This document shows, in pieces, positions 37,251-45,987 of a stretch of 64,000 nucleotides of DNA (its first letter is position 1; each line of letters opens with the position of its first letter). A model generated the notes under the pieces. The model did no database searches. It had not been told where the DNA came from and saw only the letters and a program-made list of their open reading frames with translations. Location of the stretch: contig NZ_JAIZBG010000001.1 in NCBI RefSeq assembly GCF_022267325.1, positions 1,678,001-1,742,000 on the forward strand, in the 5' to 3' direction. This DNA comes from Leptospira sanjuanensis (GTDB lineage Bacteria; Spirochaetota; Leptospiria; Leptospirales; Leptospiraceae). Made by a program: the position numbers and the translations under genes.

Positions 37251-38291
37251 TTACTCCTTCGGCAGCGATCTTTCATTCCAATTCAACATGCCGCCTGCCA
37301 TGCTAGCCGTGAATTTATAACCCAATCGAATGCTTTCTTCCGTTGCTTGTCTGGACCGTTTTCCGCTGCGACAAACAAACACGATTTCTTCGGAACGGTT
37401 TCCGGTTTGTAAATATTTCGTTAGCTCTGAACCGAGCGGCAAGAGTTGAGCCGTATTGATATGGCCTAAGGCTCCGTGAAATTCTCCCGGATAACGCACA
37501 TCGATAATTTTTATTTTTCCGATGTTCTCGAATACGTCCTCCGTCGAAACGACGGGAATTCCCGATACTACCTGCGGGCTCATCACTTTTACCGATTCCA
37601 ATTTGCCGCAGGCTAAATTGACGGGTACGGCCAAGTGCATTTTCTTCGGAGTAGCGAGCTGAAGTTGTCTCATGATTCGCGTAAAATCCTCTTTGGAACG
37701 GTCGCCTCCGATTCTCGGATTCAATTTTTTTTCCAATCCGATCGTTGAAAAACTTAAACCTTGATAATCGTGACCCGGATACACTTGGGTTTCATCCGGA
37801 AGAGAAAAAAGTCTCTGCGTAATGCTGTCATAAAGCTTGGAAGCGGACCCGTCCTGGAAATCGGTTCTTCCCGTTCCGCGGATCAAAAGAGAATCTCCCG
37901 TAAAGATCATTCCTTCGAAGAAATAGCTCATGCACGCGTTCGTATGTCCGGGTGTCGCGATCGCGGTGATTTTTTTGTTTCCGAGCAGGAGCTCTTGTCC
38001 GTCTTCGAGGGAAATATCAGCGCAATCAAGTCCCGCGTTCGCGCTTATGGCCGTTCTTGCGATCGTGTTTTGACGGATTTCATCGGCTCCGCTGATATGA
38101 TCCGCATGAATATGCGTTTCTAAAATGTAAACGAGATGAAGATTGAGGTCGCGGATCAGCTTTAGATCCCGTTCCACGGTTTCCCATACCGGATCGATGA
38201 TTGCGGCTTCTTTCGTTTCCCAATCGGCGATGAGATACGTGTAAGTCGAAGACTGAGTTTCGAAGAGTTGATAAAATAGGATTTCTTTCAT
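37251..38291 (-). CDS. Persulfide dioxygenase-rhodanese fusion (MBL fold)
   Basis: The 346-residue protein has an ETHE1-type metallo-beta-lactamase domain (1-230): THIHADHISGADEIR with the HxHxDH iron ligands, TPGHTNACMSYF and FTGDSLLIRGTGRTDF. The C-terminal rhodanese domain (about 255-345) has IIDVRYPGEF and the catalytic Cys in VFVCRSGKRSRQ. Such fusions oxidise glutathione or protein persulfide to sulfite and move sulfane sulfur to thiols. It is first in the operon with the split YeeE carrier and TauE: sulfur import, persulfide oxidation, sulfite export. A TATAAT lies close before the ATG. Confidence 0.92.
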   Translation of the reverse strand: MKEILFYQLFETQSSTYTYLIADWETKEAAIIDPVWETVERDLKLIRDLNLHLVYILETHIHADHISGADEIRQNTIARTAISANAGLDCADISLEDGQELLLGNKKITAIATPGHTNACMSYFFEGMIFTGDSLLIRGTGRTDFQDGSASKLYDSITQRLFSLPDETQVYPGHDYQGLSFSTIGLEKKLNPRIGGDRSKEDFTRIMRQLQLATPKKMHLAVPVNLACGKLESVKVMSPQVVSGIPVVSTEDVFENIGKIKIIDVRYPGEFHGALGHINTAQLLPLGSELTKYLQTGNRSEEIVFVCRSGKRSRQATEESIRLGYKFTASMAGGMLNWNERSLPKE

Positions 38292-38576
38292 GTTAGTAAA
38301 TTATAATGTTCATATGTATTCCGAATTCGATCGGGCGCAATGTTTGAAATTCGAATAGGCTCGTTCAAGTTTCGGAAAAATGTTCATTGTCTGGTAGCAT
38401 AGCTCGCATAAAAACAATCGCCTTGTATAATTCTGCAGCCTCGATAAAAAAAGAAGAGTTCTCTCCTTGAAACTTTTTTGCCGGATTGCAGTATTATACA
38501 AGCGACCGTTTTTTCGAAGGTTATTCTATTGGAAGATCGTATCGGAAATATCTTTTTGATCGTCTATCGAGGGTAT
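38292..38576. other. Divergent promoter region with two copies of a 15-bp motif
   Basis: Holds TGCAGAATTATACAA on the minus strand (38437-38423) and TGCAGTATTATACAA on the plus strand (38487-38501), differing at one base. A third copy lies at 40632. The nearby promoters serve the sulfur operon and the adenylate cyclase. Confidence 0.6.
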
Positions 38577-39746
38577 ATGTCATCGAATGCACAAACGGCG
38601 GAACGCGAGAAACTTCACAAGAACGGATTGATTCTTTTTTCGATAGCCTTCACCGTCGCCGGATTTCTGTGGAGCTTTCTCTATTTCCGGTTGGGATTTC
38701 CCCAATCGGCTCTGATTCCTGGATGGTATGCGATTTTAAGTTTACTCAGTTTGTTCTTCGTATTCCTCACGGGTAAATACGTAACGTTTCGATTTCTTCA
38801 GTTTCTTTTTATTTTAATTCTTCCCGTGCTGTTGCAGTTGAGTTTAGGCGGATTTGAAAATTCGGGCGGCGTAATCATCTGGGCGATTCTCTGTCCTCTC
38901 GGTGCCCTTTCCTTCGCTCCGATTCGGCAAGGTCTCGTATGGTTCGGATCGTTTCTAATCGTTTTGGCTTTGAGCGGGTTCGCGGAATTTTATCTGCGGT
39001 TGCCGACTCCGAAAGTGGAACCGAATCTTAGAATTTTGTTCTTCGTAATCAATATCGTCGGCGCGGGCACATTAACGTTCTTCAGTTTGTTCTATTTCAT
39101 TTCTAAAAATAAACAAGAACACGATCGTGCGGAAAATCTTCTGTTGAATATTCTTCCCGCTCCGATCGCGGATCGATTGAAACGGAATCCTTCCACGATC
39201 GCGGACGGCTATCAAAGCGTCTCAATCTTGTTTGCGGATATCGAAAATTTTACGGTGATCTCACAACAAGTGTCGCCGGAGGTATTGGTGCATTTTCTAA
39301 ACGAAGTCTTTTCTCACTTTGATACTCTCGCTGAGAAATACAAGATGGAGAAAATCAAAACGATCGGCGACGCGTATATGGTCGTTGCGGGAATTCCGAT
39401 TTGGGACGAGGCTCATGCGGACGCCGCGATGCAGATGGCGATTGAGATGCAGAAGTTCACGAAGACGATGCGGGATCCGTCCTCCGGAAAAGTTTTGAGG
39501 ATTCGAATCGGGATTCATTCGGGTCCGGTCATTGCAGGTGTGATCGGTAAAAAGAAATTCGCGTACGACCTTTGGGGAGACGCTGTGAATACCGCGAGTC
39601 GCTTGGAATCGCACGGAATCCCGGGTAGAATTCAAATTTCGGAAACTACATACGCATTGTTGAGCGATAAATCCAACATAGAACTCAGCCGATCCGTGGA
39701 TGTGAAAGGAAAAGGAACGATGACCACGTACCTCAGTTACGAATAA
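38577..39746 (+). CDS. Membrane adenylate/guanylate cyclase (class III)
   Basis: I use the ATG at 38577 after GAGGG (389 residues); the frame is open 33 codons further upstream. Residues 18-190 hold six membrane helices including LGGFENSGGVIIW, a motif also seen in the SpoIIE protein at 41992. After a linker, LLNILPAPIADRLKRNPSTI begins the class III cyclase domain (about 220-389): ILFADIENFT (metal Asp), KTIGDAYMVVAGIP, IGIHSGPVIAGVIG and DLWGDAVNTASRLE (second metal and substrate region). It makes a cyclic nucleotide; cAMP versus cGMP cannot be settled by eye. Confidence 0.92.
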   Translation: MSSNAQTAEREKLHKNGLILFSIAFTVAGFLWSFLYFRLGFPQSALIPGWYAILSLLSLFFVFLTGKYVTFRFLQFLFILILPVLLQLSLGGFENSGGVIIWAILCPLGALSFAPIRQGLVWFGSFLIVLALSGFAEFYLRLPTPKVEPNLRILFFVINIVGAGTLTFFSLFYFISKNKQEHDRAENLLLNILPAPIADRLKRNPSTIADGYQSVSILFADIENFTVISQQVSPEVLVHFLNEVFSHFDTLAEKYKMEKIKTIGDAYMVVAGIPIWDEAHADAAMQMAIEMQKFTKTMRDPSSGKVLRIRIGIHSGPVIAGVIGKKKFAYDLWGDAVNTASRLESHGIPGRIQISETTYALLSDKSNIELSRSVDVKGKGTMTTYLSYE

Positions 39747-39785
39747 GAATTCTTCGCCAATGTACGCGGTCTTTTTTTACTACGA

Positions 39786-40601
39786 TCACCAAGATTCGGT
39801 GTAACTCACAGGAACTTCTATGAACGATTTCAACTGCCTTGTGCTTCTGAAGATTTCGGATGGGGGCAGGCCGAACGTAGAACGGAAGGTTCGCGTAAAA
39901 TGAGCCGAATCGAAAAATCCTGCGCGGTGAGCCGCGTCGGTATGACTCATTCCGTGTAACAACGAATAGACGGTCAATTTAAGACGGAACCAAGTGCGAA
40001 ACGAATGAAACGGAATGCCGACTTCCTTTTTAAATTGGTGCTCCAAGTTGGAAACGGACATTCCCGCAATCTCCGCCAAATCTTTTGCTGAATGATCTTC
40101 CTGCGGCATCGAAGTGATTAAATCGACGATCTTTTGAATTCTTTCATCGATAACCCGCGATTCGTCGTCGGATAACGGAGGAATTTGATTCAACAGTTCC
40201 ACGAGCGACTCTTCCGAGTCCGTCGCCAAGATCTGATTGATCTTCTCGAAGAGTTGATTCTCTTCCTGCAGAGTTATAAAGATTCCTTGATTTTCTTTTT
40301 CCTGGTTGGAGGCTCTTAAAAATTCATAATTGGGACTGCTTAAGTCCATAAAAAGAAGAACACAAAATCCGCCTGAAAATCGAATGGAATGGTCCACCAT
40401 CGGCGGAATCAAAACGGAACGAAAATTCATCCAATCCGAATCGTTCAGAGAAAGTTGAAATTCCTCGTCTAAGCCGATACAAACCGTTGCAGCCGCTCTG
40501 CGGCGCAGAGTTAAATCCGGAAGATAGCCCGCAAACATACAACGGCTCCCCCAAATGCAAATTCTTTCCTGACGTACGAGCGGTGTTGAATCCAGTTTCA
40601 T
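39786..40601 (-). CDS. AraC-family transcriptional regulator
   Basis: The 271-residue protein has a divergent sensor region (1-160) with EENQLFEKINQILATDSEES and a C-terminal double HTH (about 165-265): SAKDLAEIAGMSVSNLEHQF and DAAHRAGFFDSAHFTRTF, ending TFGLPPSEIFRSTR. It is divergent from the ABM-like gene, with one copy of the motif TGCAGAATTATACAA in between, so it may control that promoter and perhaps the other two motif-bearing promoters (inference). Confidence 0.88.
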   Translation of the reverse strand: MKLDSTPLVRQERICIWGSRCMFAGYLPDLTLRRRAAATVCIGLDEEFQLSLNDSDWMNFRSVLIPPMVDHSIRFSGGFCVLLFMDLSSPNYEFLRASNQEKENQGIFITLQEENQLFEKINQILATDSEESLVELLNQIPPLSDDESRVIDERIQKIVDLITSMPQEDHSAKDLAEIAGMSVSNLEHQFKKEVGIPFHSFRTWFRLKLTVYSLLHGMSHTDAAHRAGFFDSAHFTRTFRSTFGLPPSEIFRSTRQLKSFIEVPVSYTESW

Positions 40602-40631
40602 GATAAAGGCCCGTTAGTTTTTTTTCGACCT

Positions 40632-40646
40632 TGCAGAATTATACAA
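40632..40646 (+). promoter_or_regulatory. Third copy of the TGCAGAATTATACAA motif
   Basis: It is identical over 15 bp to the copy at 38423-38437 (opposite strand) and differs at one base from 38487-38501. It lies in the 96-bp region between the AraC regulator and the ABM-like gene. It may be an operator or an unusual promoter. Confidence 0.5.
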
Positions 40647-40697
40647 TGAGCTTTCGACGACTGCAAATATAATCCAAGGCATAAAGGAGAACTTTAG

Positions 40698-41072
40698 ATG
40701 AATCAATTATTAACCCGTATTACGAGTAAATCAATTTTTGTTTTACTCATCGGAACCTTGCTCGTGTCGCCGACGATTGTCTTTGCGGAAAAGGCATATC
40801 TTGAAATCACCTTAAAGGTAGACGCAAACAATCGAGCCGCAGCAGGAGGAGTTTACGAAAAATTCAAAAAACCCTTTCTCAAACAAATCGCAGGCGCAAA
40901 ATCGAAAGAGCTATTGCTGCGCGATGAAGATGTACAAGTCTTGCACGTCTTTGCGAGCCGAAAACAAGCGGAAGCCTATCTTACTACGGACCTTTTCTCA
41001 AAGGACATCGTAACGGCTTTGAAACCCTTGCTTAAGGCTGATCCGGAAATCCGAATCTACTCGGCGCCGTAA
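40698..41072 (+). CDS. Exported ABM-like (dimeric alpha/beta barrel) protein
   Basis: The 124-residue protein has a signal peptide (SIFVLLIGTLLVSPTIVFAE) and a single ferredoxin-like domain: YLEITLKVDANNRAAAGGVY, LLRDEDVQVLHVFASRKQAE, AYLTTDLFSKDIVTALKPLL. This resembles antibiotic biosynthesis monooxygenase/stress-responsive barrels, which dimerise. Most such proteins are cytoplasmic, so a signal peptide is notable. AAAGGAGAACTTTAG precedes the ATG. It starts a plus-strand series with the methyltransferase and the phosphatase. Confidence 0.75.
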   Translation: MNQLLTRITSKSIFVLLIGTLLVSPTIVFAEKAYLEITLKVDANNRAAAGGVYEKFKKPFLKQIAGAKSKELLLRDEDVQVLHVFASRKQAEAYLTTDLFSKDIVTALKPLLKADPEIRIYSAP

Positions 41073-41114
41073 GATCGGAAGTGCCGTCGAATCTACTTAA
41101 TAGGATTTGCATAT

Positions 41115-41960
41115 ATGATACAACAATCTTCAGGATCCAAATTGGAAAATCCGAACAAAACTTTATGGGAAAAGGGCGATTTTACGGAGATTGCCGCATT
41201 TATGCGGCAATCCGGTGAGGAGTTAGTCGAATCACTTGCAATACAACGACCTTCACGCGTATTGGATCTTGGTTGCGGAGACGGAACGACTGCGATCCCT
41301 CTTGCAAGGACGGGTGCGCAAGTTCTTGGAATCGATATAGCCGAGAATCTAGTTAAAGCAGGAAATCAAAGAGCCGCCGAGGCGGGACTTTCTCTGCTTA
41401 CGTTTCAAGAAGGAGATGCCTGCAATCTGCAAGGGATTGCGGATCATTCGTTCGATCTAATTCTTTCCGTCTTCGGGGCAATGTTCGCTCCCAGACCCTT
41501 TGACGTAGCGAGCGAGATGGTTCGGGTTACCAAACCGGGAGGTCGTATCGTGATGGGGAATTGGATTCCGAACGATTCCACTTCCTTCGTTTCACAACTG
41601 CTGACGATCAGCGCTTCCTATCTGCCGTTGCCGCCGGAAGGTTTTGTGAGTCCTATGACTTGGGGTGTCGAAGCGCGCGTTATAGAATATTTCGCAAAGG
41701 CCGGAGTTCCTGTCGAAAGGATTTCGATGATCAAAGATACGTACAACTTTCAATCGGCGGATAAAACTCCGGAAGATCTTGTAGAGTTACTCGGTCGATT
41801 CTACGGACCTACGATGAACGCGTTTGAAGCCGCGGAAAAAAACGGAAAAGTGAAGGAGCTGAGAAGTCGACTGATCGAGCTTGCGAACGGGCAGAATCAA
41901 AGCAAATCGGACGGAGTTTTGATACCGGCCACGTATTTGCGGGTAACTGTTTATCTTTGA
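41115..41960 (+). CDS. Class I SAM-dependent methyltransferase
   Basis: The 281-residue protein has the SAM-binding motif VLDLGCGDGTTAIPLA, acidic GIDIAENLVK, then FQEGDACNLQG, FDLILSVFGAMFAPRP and KPGGRIVMGNWIP. It is of the UbiE/Methyltransf_11 type, acting on an unknown small molecule. It lies 42 bp after the ABM-like gene and 31 bp before the SpoIIE phosphatase, all on one strand, probably one transcript. Confidence 0.9.
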   Translation: MIQQSSGSKLENPNKTLWEKGDFTEIAAFMRQSGEELVESLAIQRPSRVLDLGCGDGTTAIPLARTGAQVLGIDIAENLVKAGNQRAAEAGLSLLTFQEGDACNLQGIADHSFDLILSVFGAMFAPRPFDVASEMVRVTKPGGRIVMGNWIPNDSTSFVSQLLTISASYLPLPPEGFVSPMTWGVEARVIEYFAKAGVPVERISMIKDTYNFQSADKTPEDLVELLGRFYGPTMNAFEAAEKNGKVKELRSRLIELANGQNQSKSDGVLIPATYLRVTVYL

Positions 41961-41991
41961 TGAAGAAAGACCTTTCACTCGGGAGTTTGTA

Positions 41992-43845
41992 ATGGTACGG
42001 TCATCTCCAATTCATACGGATTCATCTCAAGAATTAAAGCGACGTTCTCTTGTTATCTTGTTCGGAGTAACGATTCTTATGGTTCCGTTTTGGTCCGTAA
42101 CGTATTGGATTTATGATCTGCATGCGGCGGCTCTGATCCCCGTTATCTATTCGGGCTGCGGGATTTTGACTCTCCTTTATTACTGGATCAAGGGACCGGA
42201 AGGATTTTCGGTTTTTATGATTACCTGTTTCGGATTGTATTTCGTATTGCCGCCGACTTTGCAAACGGTATTGGGAGGATATCAAAACGCAAGCGGCGTC
42301 ATACTCTGGATGTTTCCGGTCGTAATCGCGACGTTTATCTACCAAGGGGCGCGTCACGCTTTTTATTGGGGATTTGCATTCATGCTCGTCGTGATCGGTT
42401 CCGTCTTTTCACCGAGCCTGATCGGAAATCCGTCCGGCCATCGTTTACCCGAAAAAATCGTGGATATCTTTTACGCGCTGAACATCGTCGCCATCGGAGG
42501 AATCGTATCGGCCACCGTCTACTATCTGCTTACTACGATCTCTCGGAAATCCAATCAATTGTCCGAAGCGTTAGGAGAAGTTACGAAAGCGAAGGAACTA
42601 CAGGAGCAGGATTATTTTCTGATCAGCTATTTGAGCAATCCTTTGAGTCAGATCAAGGCGCATCCGGGTCCGGTGCGAGTCGAATCTTTGATCGAGCAGA
42701 GAAAGAAGTTTCATTATAAGGATCAGATCCATGAAATCGGAGGCGACATTTGTATTTCCGATCGAATCACTTTGCGTGGAAAGAATTACACAACGTTTCT
42801 GAACGGAGACGCGATGGGAAAATCTTTGCAAGGAGCGGCCGGTGCGATCATCATGGGCAGCGTATTTCGCTCTTGTTTAGCGAGAAACAAATCGAAACGA
42901 AATCAACTGCATTATCCGGAGCAATGGATCAAATCCTGTTATCTTGATTTTCAAAAAATTTTCGAGTCCTTCGACGGTTCCATGTTTATGTCGATGGTCT
43001 TCGGACTCGTGGATGAAGAACGAGGCTTCTTATACTATATCAATGCGGAACATCCGTGGACGGTTCTTTATCGCGGAGGAGAAGCGGTCTATTTGGAAGA
43101 AGAGTTGAATATCCGCAAGTTGGGAATGCCGATCATCGATCGAGTCATTCAAGACGGGGGAGAACATCACTATCATGATTGCGTCGAAAACGTTTTCACT
43201 CTGAAAACTTTTTTGTTGCAGCCCGGAGATACGATCATTATCGGTTCCGACGGTCGCGATGATATTTCCCTCAAAAAAAAGGCGGCCGATAGACTGGAAA
43301 TGAACTGGGATACGCAGCTCTTTCTCAATGCGGTGCAAGACGGCAGGGGAAATTTGACCGGCATCAAAAATTTTCTGATCGCGCAAGGGGATCTCGTAGA
43401 CGATTTCAGTTTGATGCGGATTTCCTATGAAGGCGAAAAGAAATCTTCGAACGGATTTCGAAACGGAATAAGGCCGGAATACATAACGAATCGTCGTATG
43501 CTTCACCTTGCATTGGAACGGCGGGACTTTGGAGCCGCAGCTAAGATCGCACAAGAGCAGATACAGGCTTATCCAGATCACGATACGTTATTTTTGATAG
43601 CTTCGATCTGCAATCGAAAGATCAACAATCTAGAACTTGCGGCCGATCTCGGGGAATGTTATCATTACCGTCGTCCGAATAGCAAAAAGAGTCTGATGAA
43701 TTTGACGAAGATCTATTATCGAACGGGAGAATTGGATCGAGTGAATTGTCTCTTAGGTCGATTGATCGCCATCGATCCCGAATACGAACCTGCGAAAAAA
43801 ATAATCGGAGCAATCAAAGCGCGGAGTTCAGCTTCTTTCGCATAA
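41992..43845 (+). CDS. Membrane SpoIIE-type phosphatase with C-terminal TPR-like region
   Basis: The 617-residue protein has six N-terminal membrane helices (about 18-190), with LGGYQNASGVILW closely matching the cyclase at 38577. A PP2C/SpoIIE domain follows (about 225-480): EIGGDICISDRI and FLNGDAMGKSLQGAAGAIIM supply metal-binding acids, and IIIGSDGRDDISLK the last motif. Residues 500-610 are helical repeats resembling TPRs (LALERRDFGAAAKIAQEQIQ, MNLTKIYYRTGELDRVNCLL). It probably dephosphorylates a STAS-domain protein in response to a membrane signal; the TPR part may bind the partner. Confidence 0.88.
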   Translation: MVRSSPIHTDSSQELKRRSLVILFGVTILMVPFWSVTYWIYDLHAAALIPVIYSGCGILTLLYYWIKGPEGFSVFMITCFGLYFVLPPTLQTVLGGYQNASGVILWMFPVVIATFIYQGARHAFYWGFAFMLVVIGSVFSPSLIGNPSGHRLPEKIVDIFYALNIVAIGGIVSATVYYLLTTISRKSNQLSEALGEVTKAKELQEQDYFLISYLSNPLSQIKAHPGPVRVESLIEQRKKFHYKDQIHEIGGDICISDRITLRGKNYTTFLNGDAMGKSLQGAAGAIIMGSVFRSCLARNKSKRNQLHYPEQWIKSCYLDFQKIFESFDGSMFMSMVFGLVDEERGFLYYINAEHPWTVLYRGGEAVYLEEELNIRKLGMPIIDRVIQDGGEHHYHDCVENVFTLKTFLLQPGDTIIIGSDGRDDISLKKKAADRLEMNWDTQLFLNAVQDGRGNLTGIKNFLIAQGDLVDDFSLMRISYEGEKKSSNGFRNGIRPEYITNRRMLHLALERRDFGAAAKIAQEQIQAYPDHDTLFLIASICNRKINNLELAADLGECYHYRRPNSKKSLMNLTKIYYRTGELDRVNCLLGRLIAIDPEYEPAKKIIGAIKARSSASFA

Positions 43846-43992
43846 ACGAATCGTTCGCTCCGTAAAATGCGTCCAAAACAAAATTTGCTATGACACCCGC
43901 TTGGCGACGGTTCACTTATTTTGCGGGGAGAATAGGCCAGTCTTTTCCGTGCTTACAGTATCAAAAAGACCGAAATGAATTTAGAATGAAAA

Positions 43993-44514
43993 ATGAAAAG
44001 AATCGTTCAAAAGCCGGGTTTTATTTTTAAATTTCCGTTGGAGAATGGAAATCACGGTTATTGTCAATGTGTTCCGAATCATGAAACGCGTTTTTTTAAA
44101 ATATCCACGAAAAAAGAACTGAGCATCCATGATATATTAAATTTACCCGTTGCATTTTGTGTGGTAGTTTTCCGTTCTACTCCCCGTAAAGGCGGATGGG
44201 AAAAAGTCGGCGTCGGCGATTATCCTTCCGAATACTATGAACTGGCTTGGAAAGTTACGGTCGATTTACAGAGCGGTACAATACGAAAGATTCGCGATAG
44301 TACCCCATTCGATTGTACGTTTGAGGAAGCAAAAGACCTCGAAGTAATCGCAGTCTGGGCTCATCACAATGTCGTCGATCGATTGCTGACTTTGTTACAA
44401 GGTAAAAATATGGGTAGCTTGGAGTATTTGGTGCGGAACCAGAATTATCAATTCTTAACATGGTCCGATCAAGGTCTTGAAATCAAAAGAGAGGCCGGAA
44501 CGGATGAAATCTGA
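43993..44514 (+). CDS. Imm26-like immunity protein (tentative)
   Basis: The 173-residue protein begins KPGFIFKFPLENGNHGYCQC, resembling the GDIFAIPLGDGRYAYGRV start of Imm26-family immunity proteins, and continues with a mixed alpha/beta pattern (HDILNLPVAFCVVVFRSTPR). Imm26 proteins neutralise polymorphic toxins. No intact toxin gene is adjacent, but a start-less coding remnant follows. Composition is more AT-rich than the neighbours, consistent with acquisition. The assignment rests on a short N-terminal resemblance. Confidence 0.5.
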   Translation: MKRIVQKPGFIFKFPLENGNHGYCQCVPNHETRFFKISTKKELSIHDILNLPVAFCVVVFRSTPRKGGWEKVGVGDYPSEYYELAWKVTVDLQSGTIRKIRDSTPFDCTFEEAKDLEVIAVWAHHNVVDRLLTLLQGKNMGSLEYLVRNQNYQFLTWSDQGLEIKREAGTDEI

Positions 44515-44539
44515 TTCAGTAATTCAATCTTGCAAGTAA

Positions 44540-44839
44540 AATGGAATCTCTCACGAATCCCGCTCGATTGAGGATGTCAAACCGGAGAACTCAACGTTGT
44601 ATTTGAATGAGTTTTCCTTTCTCAAGAATGCTCAAGTATTTGGGTTAGATGTGATTTGTGAGAATGCGTATCGAGACTATGTGAGTAAGTGTGAAGATGC
44701 TCGGAGTGCTAAAAATGTTGCTGATGATGTTGAGGGTGATGGTCAACGAAGAGGGGTGAGGTGGGGATCTTTTCAGGGGAAAACCGGAGGACCATCGGGT
44801 CCAGCGGTTGGTTTTCTCCTGAAGGGATATTTACCTTAG
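44540..44839 (+). pseudogene. Start-less coding remnant after the Imm26-like gene
   Basis: One frame is open from a stop near 44535 to the TAG at 44837 and reads [20 protein letters not shown], then [20 protein letters not shown] and a Gly-rich end [20 protein letters not shown]. It lacks an ATG/GTG with a Shine-Dalgarno; only TTG 44597 could start it. The T/G-rich composition differs from its surroundings. It may be the C-terminal end of a lost gene, possibly a toxin partner of the immunity-like protein. I do not recognise the family. Confidence 0.35.
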
Positions 44840-45694
44840 AACCTCATTGATGAGTTTGCCGAGCAAGCTGTCCTGCGTCTGAACCGTCTTTTGATTCGCT
44901 TCGTAAGAACGATTGACTTCGATCATTTCCACCATCTCCGTAACAACACTCACGTTAGACGCTTCTAGGTAACCTTGTAACACCGAAGGTTCGTCTTTAA
45001 GATCAAAAGGAACGGGCTCGCCGGACTCGGGGGTATCGGCATAAAAAGAATCACCTTCTTTATCCAAGTGGCGCGGATTTTCGACGGTACGGATTTTGAT
45101 TTTATCCAAAAGAACGGGAGTTTCAAAACGGTTCTTCTCAATGGAAGTTCCGTTTACGGGATCGTTTCCGATTTCGCCGTTGATCCAGACTTCGCCGTTT
45201 TCCTTGATTAAAAAATTACCGCGAGCGACCCGGATCGGACCGTTCTCTCCCATCAGGGGAAAGCCTTGCGGGGTTACGAGATAACCGTTCGTGTCCATGA
45301 TGAAAGCTCCGCTTCGAGAAAGACGTTCGCCTCGGTTTGTCATCACGCTGAAGAATGCCGGATGTTCGTTGCCGGGTCTATCTTGTAGCATAAGATCGAA
45401 AGGATTCTCCGTTTTTTTAACGGCTCCTTGTTCGAAACGAGTATAGACTTCGTTCACTTCTCCGCCTAATCCGAGTTTGCCGACTACCGGTGCAGTGTCG
45501 AAGGAACCCATAGGCACCTTGCCGACTCCGTCTTCGTCGAATCGGTGGAGCAGTAGTTCGGGAAATGTCTTAAAAACCGTGGTGTCTCTTTTAAAGGCGG
45601 TCTTGTCGACGTTAGCGAGATTGTTTGAAATCACGTCCATTCTCGTTTGCTGGATAATCATCCCGTTCGCGCCCGTATACATTCCTCGTAACAT
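44831..45694 (-). CDS. Flagellar rod/hook family protein (FlgF/FlgG-like)
   Basis: The 287-residue protein starts [20 protein letters not shown] and [17 protein letters not shown], the N-terminal flagellar rod motif. The centre has [20 protein letters not shown] and a DUF1078-type C-terminus ([40 protein letters not shown]). Rod proteins polymerise in the periplasm; spirochetal filaments are periplasmic. The length and a degenerate middle fit FlgF or the FlhO/FlhP relatives better than FlgG. GGAG lies before the ATG. No other flagellar gene is nearby, so this is an orphan copy. Confidence 0.85.
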   Translation of the reverse strand: MLRGMYTGANGMIIQQTRMDVISNNLANVDKTAFKRDTTVFKTFPELLLHRFDEDGVGKVPMGSFDTAPVVGKLGLGGEVNEVYTRFEQGAVKKTENPFDLMLQDRPGNEHPAFFSVMTNRGERLSRSGAFIMDTNGYLVTPQGFPLMGENGPIRVARGNFLIKENGEVWINGEIGNDPVNGTSIEKNRFETPVLLDKIKIRTVENPRHLDKEGDSFYADTPESGEPVPFDLKDEPSVLQGYLEASNVSVVTEMVEMIEVNRSYEANQKTVQTQDSLLGKLINEVLR

Positions 45695-45732
45695 TCACTT
45701 TCTCCTCAGTGTTTCTAGAATCGGAGAATTTA

Positions 45733-45754
45733 TGAAATTCCATAAGGAATTTCA
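45733..45754. promoter_or_regulatory. Perfect 9-bp hairpin upstream of the flagellar gene
   Basis: TGAAATTCC pairs exactly with GGAATTTCA over an ATAA loop, about 40 bp before the flagellar start codon. It could be an operator or a 5'-UTR stem-loop. The rest of 45695-45987 shows no gene. Confidence 0.45.
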
Positions 45755-45987
45755 GGACATAAGTCGGCAAAGAATGAAGAAACTTTCCGAATTTGGTCTT
45801 CAATTCGGATGAAAAAGGGAAGGGAATTCCTCCGATATCCTCATTTCGTATGAGATCCTACATTTTCCAGAAAGCTCGAAAATCGAATGGCTTGAAATAA
45901 ACGAACCTAGAGCGACATACGGTCCAAGATCGAACCGCACGTCCAATCAAAGTTCCGACAACGATCGAGGAAAAATACTTGTAATTC

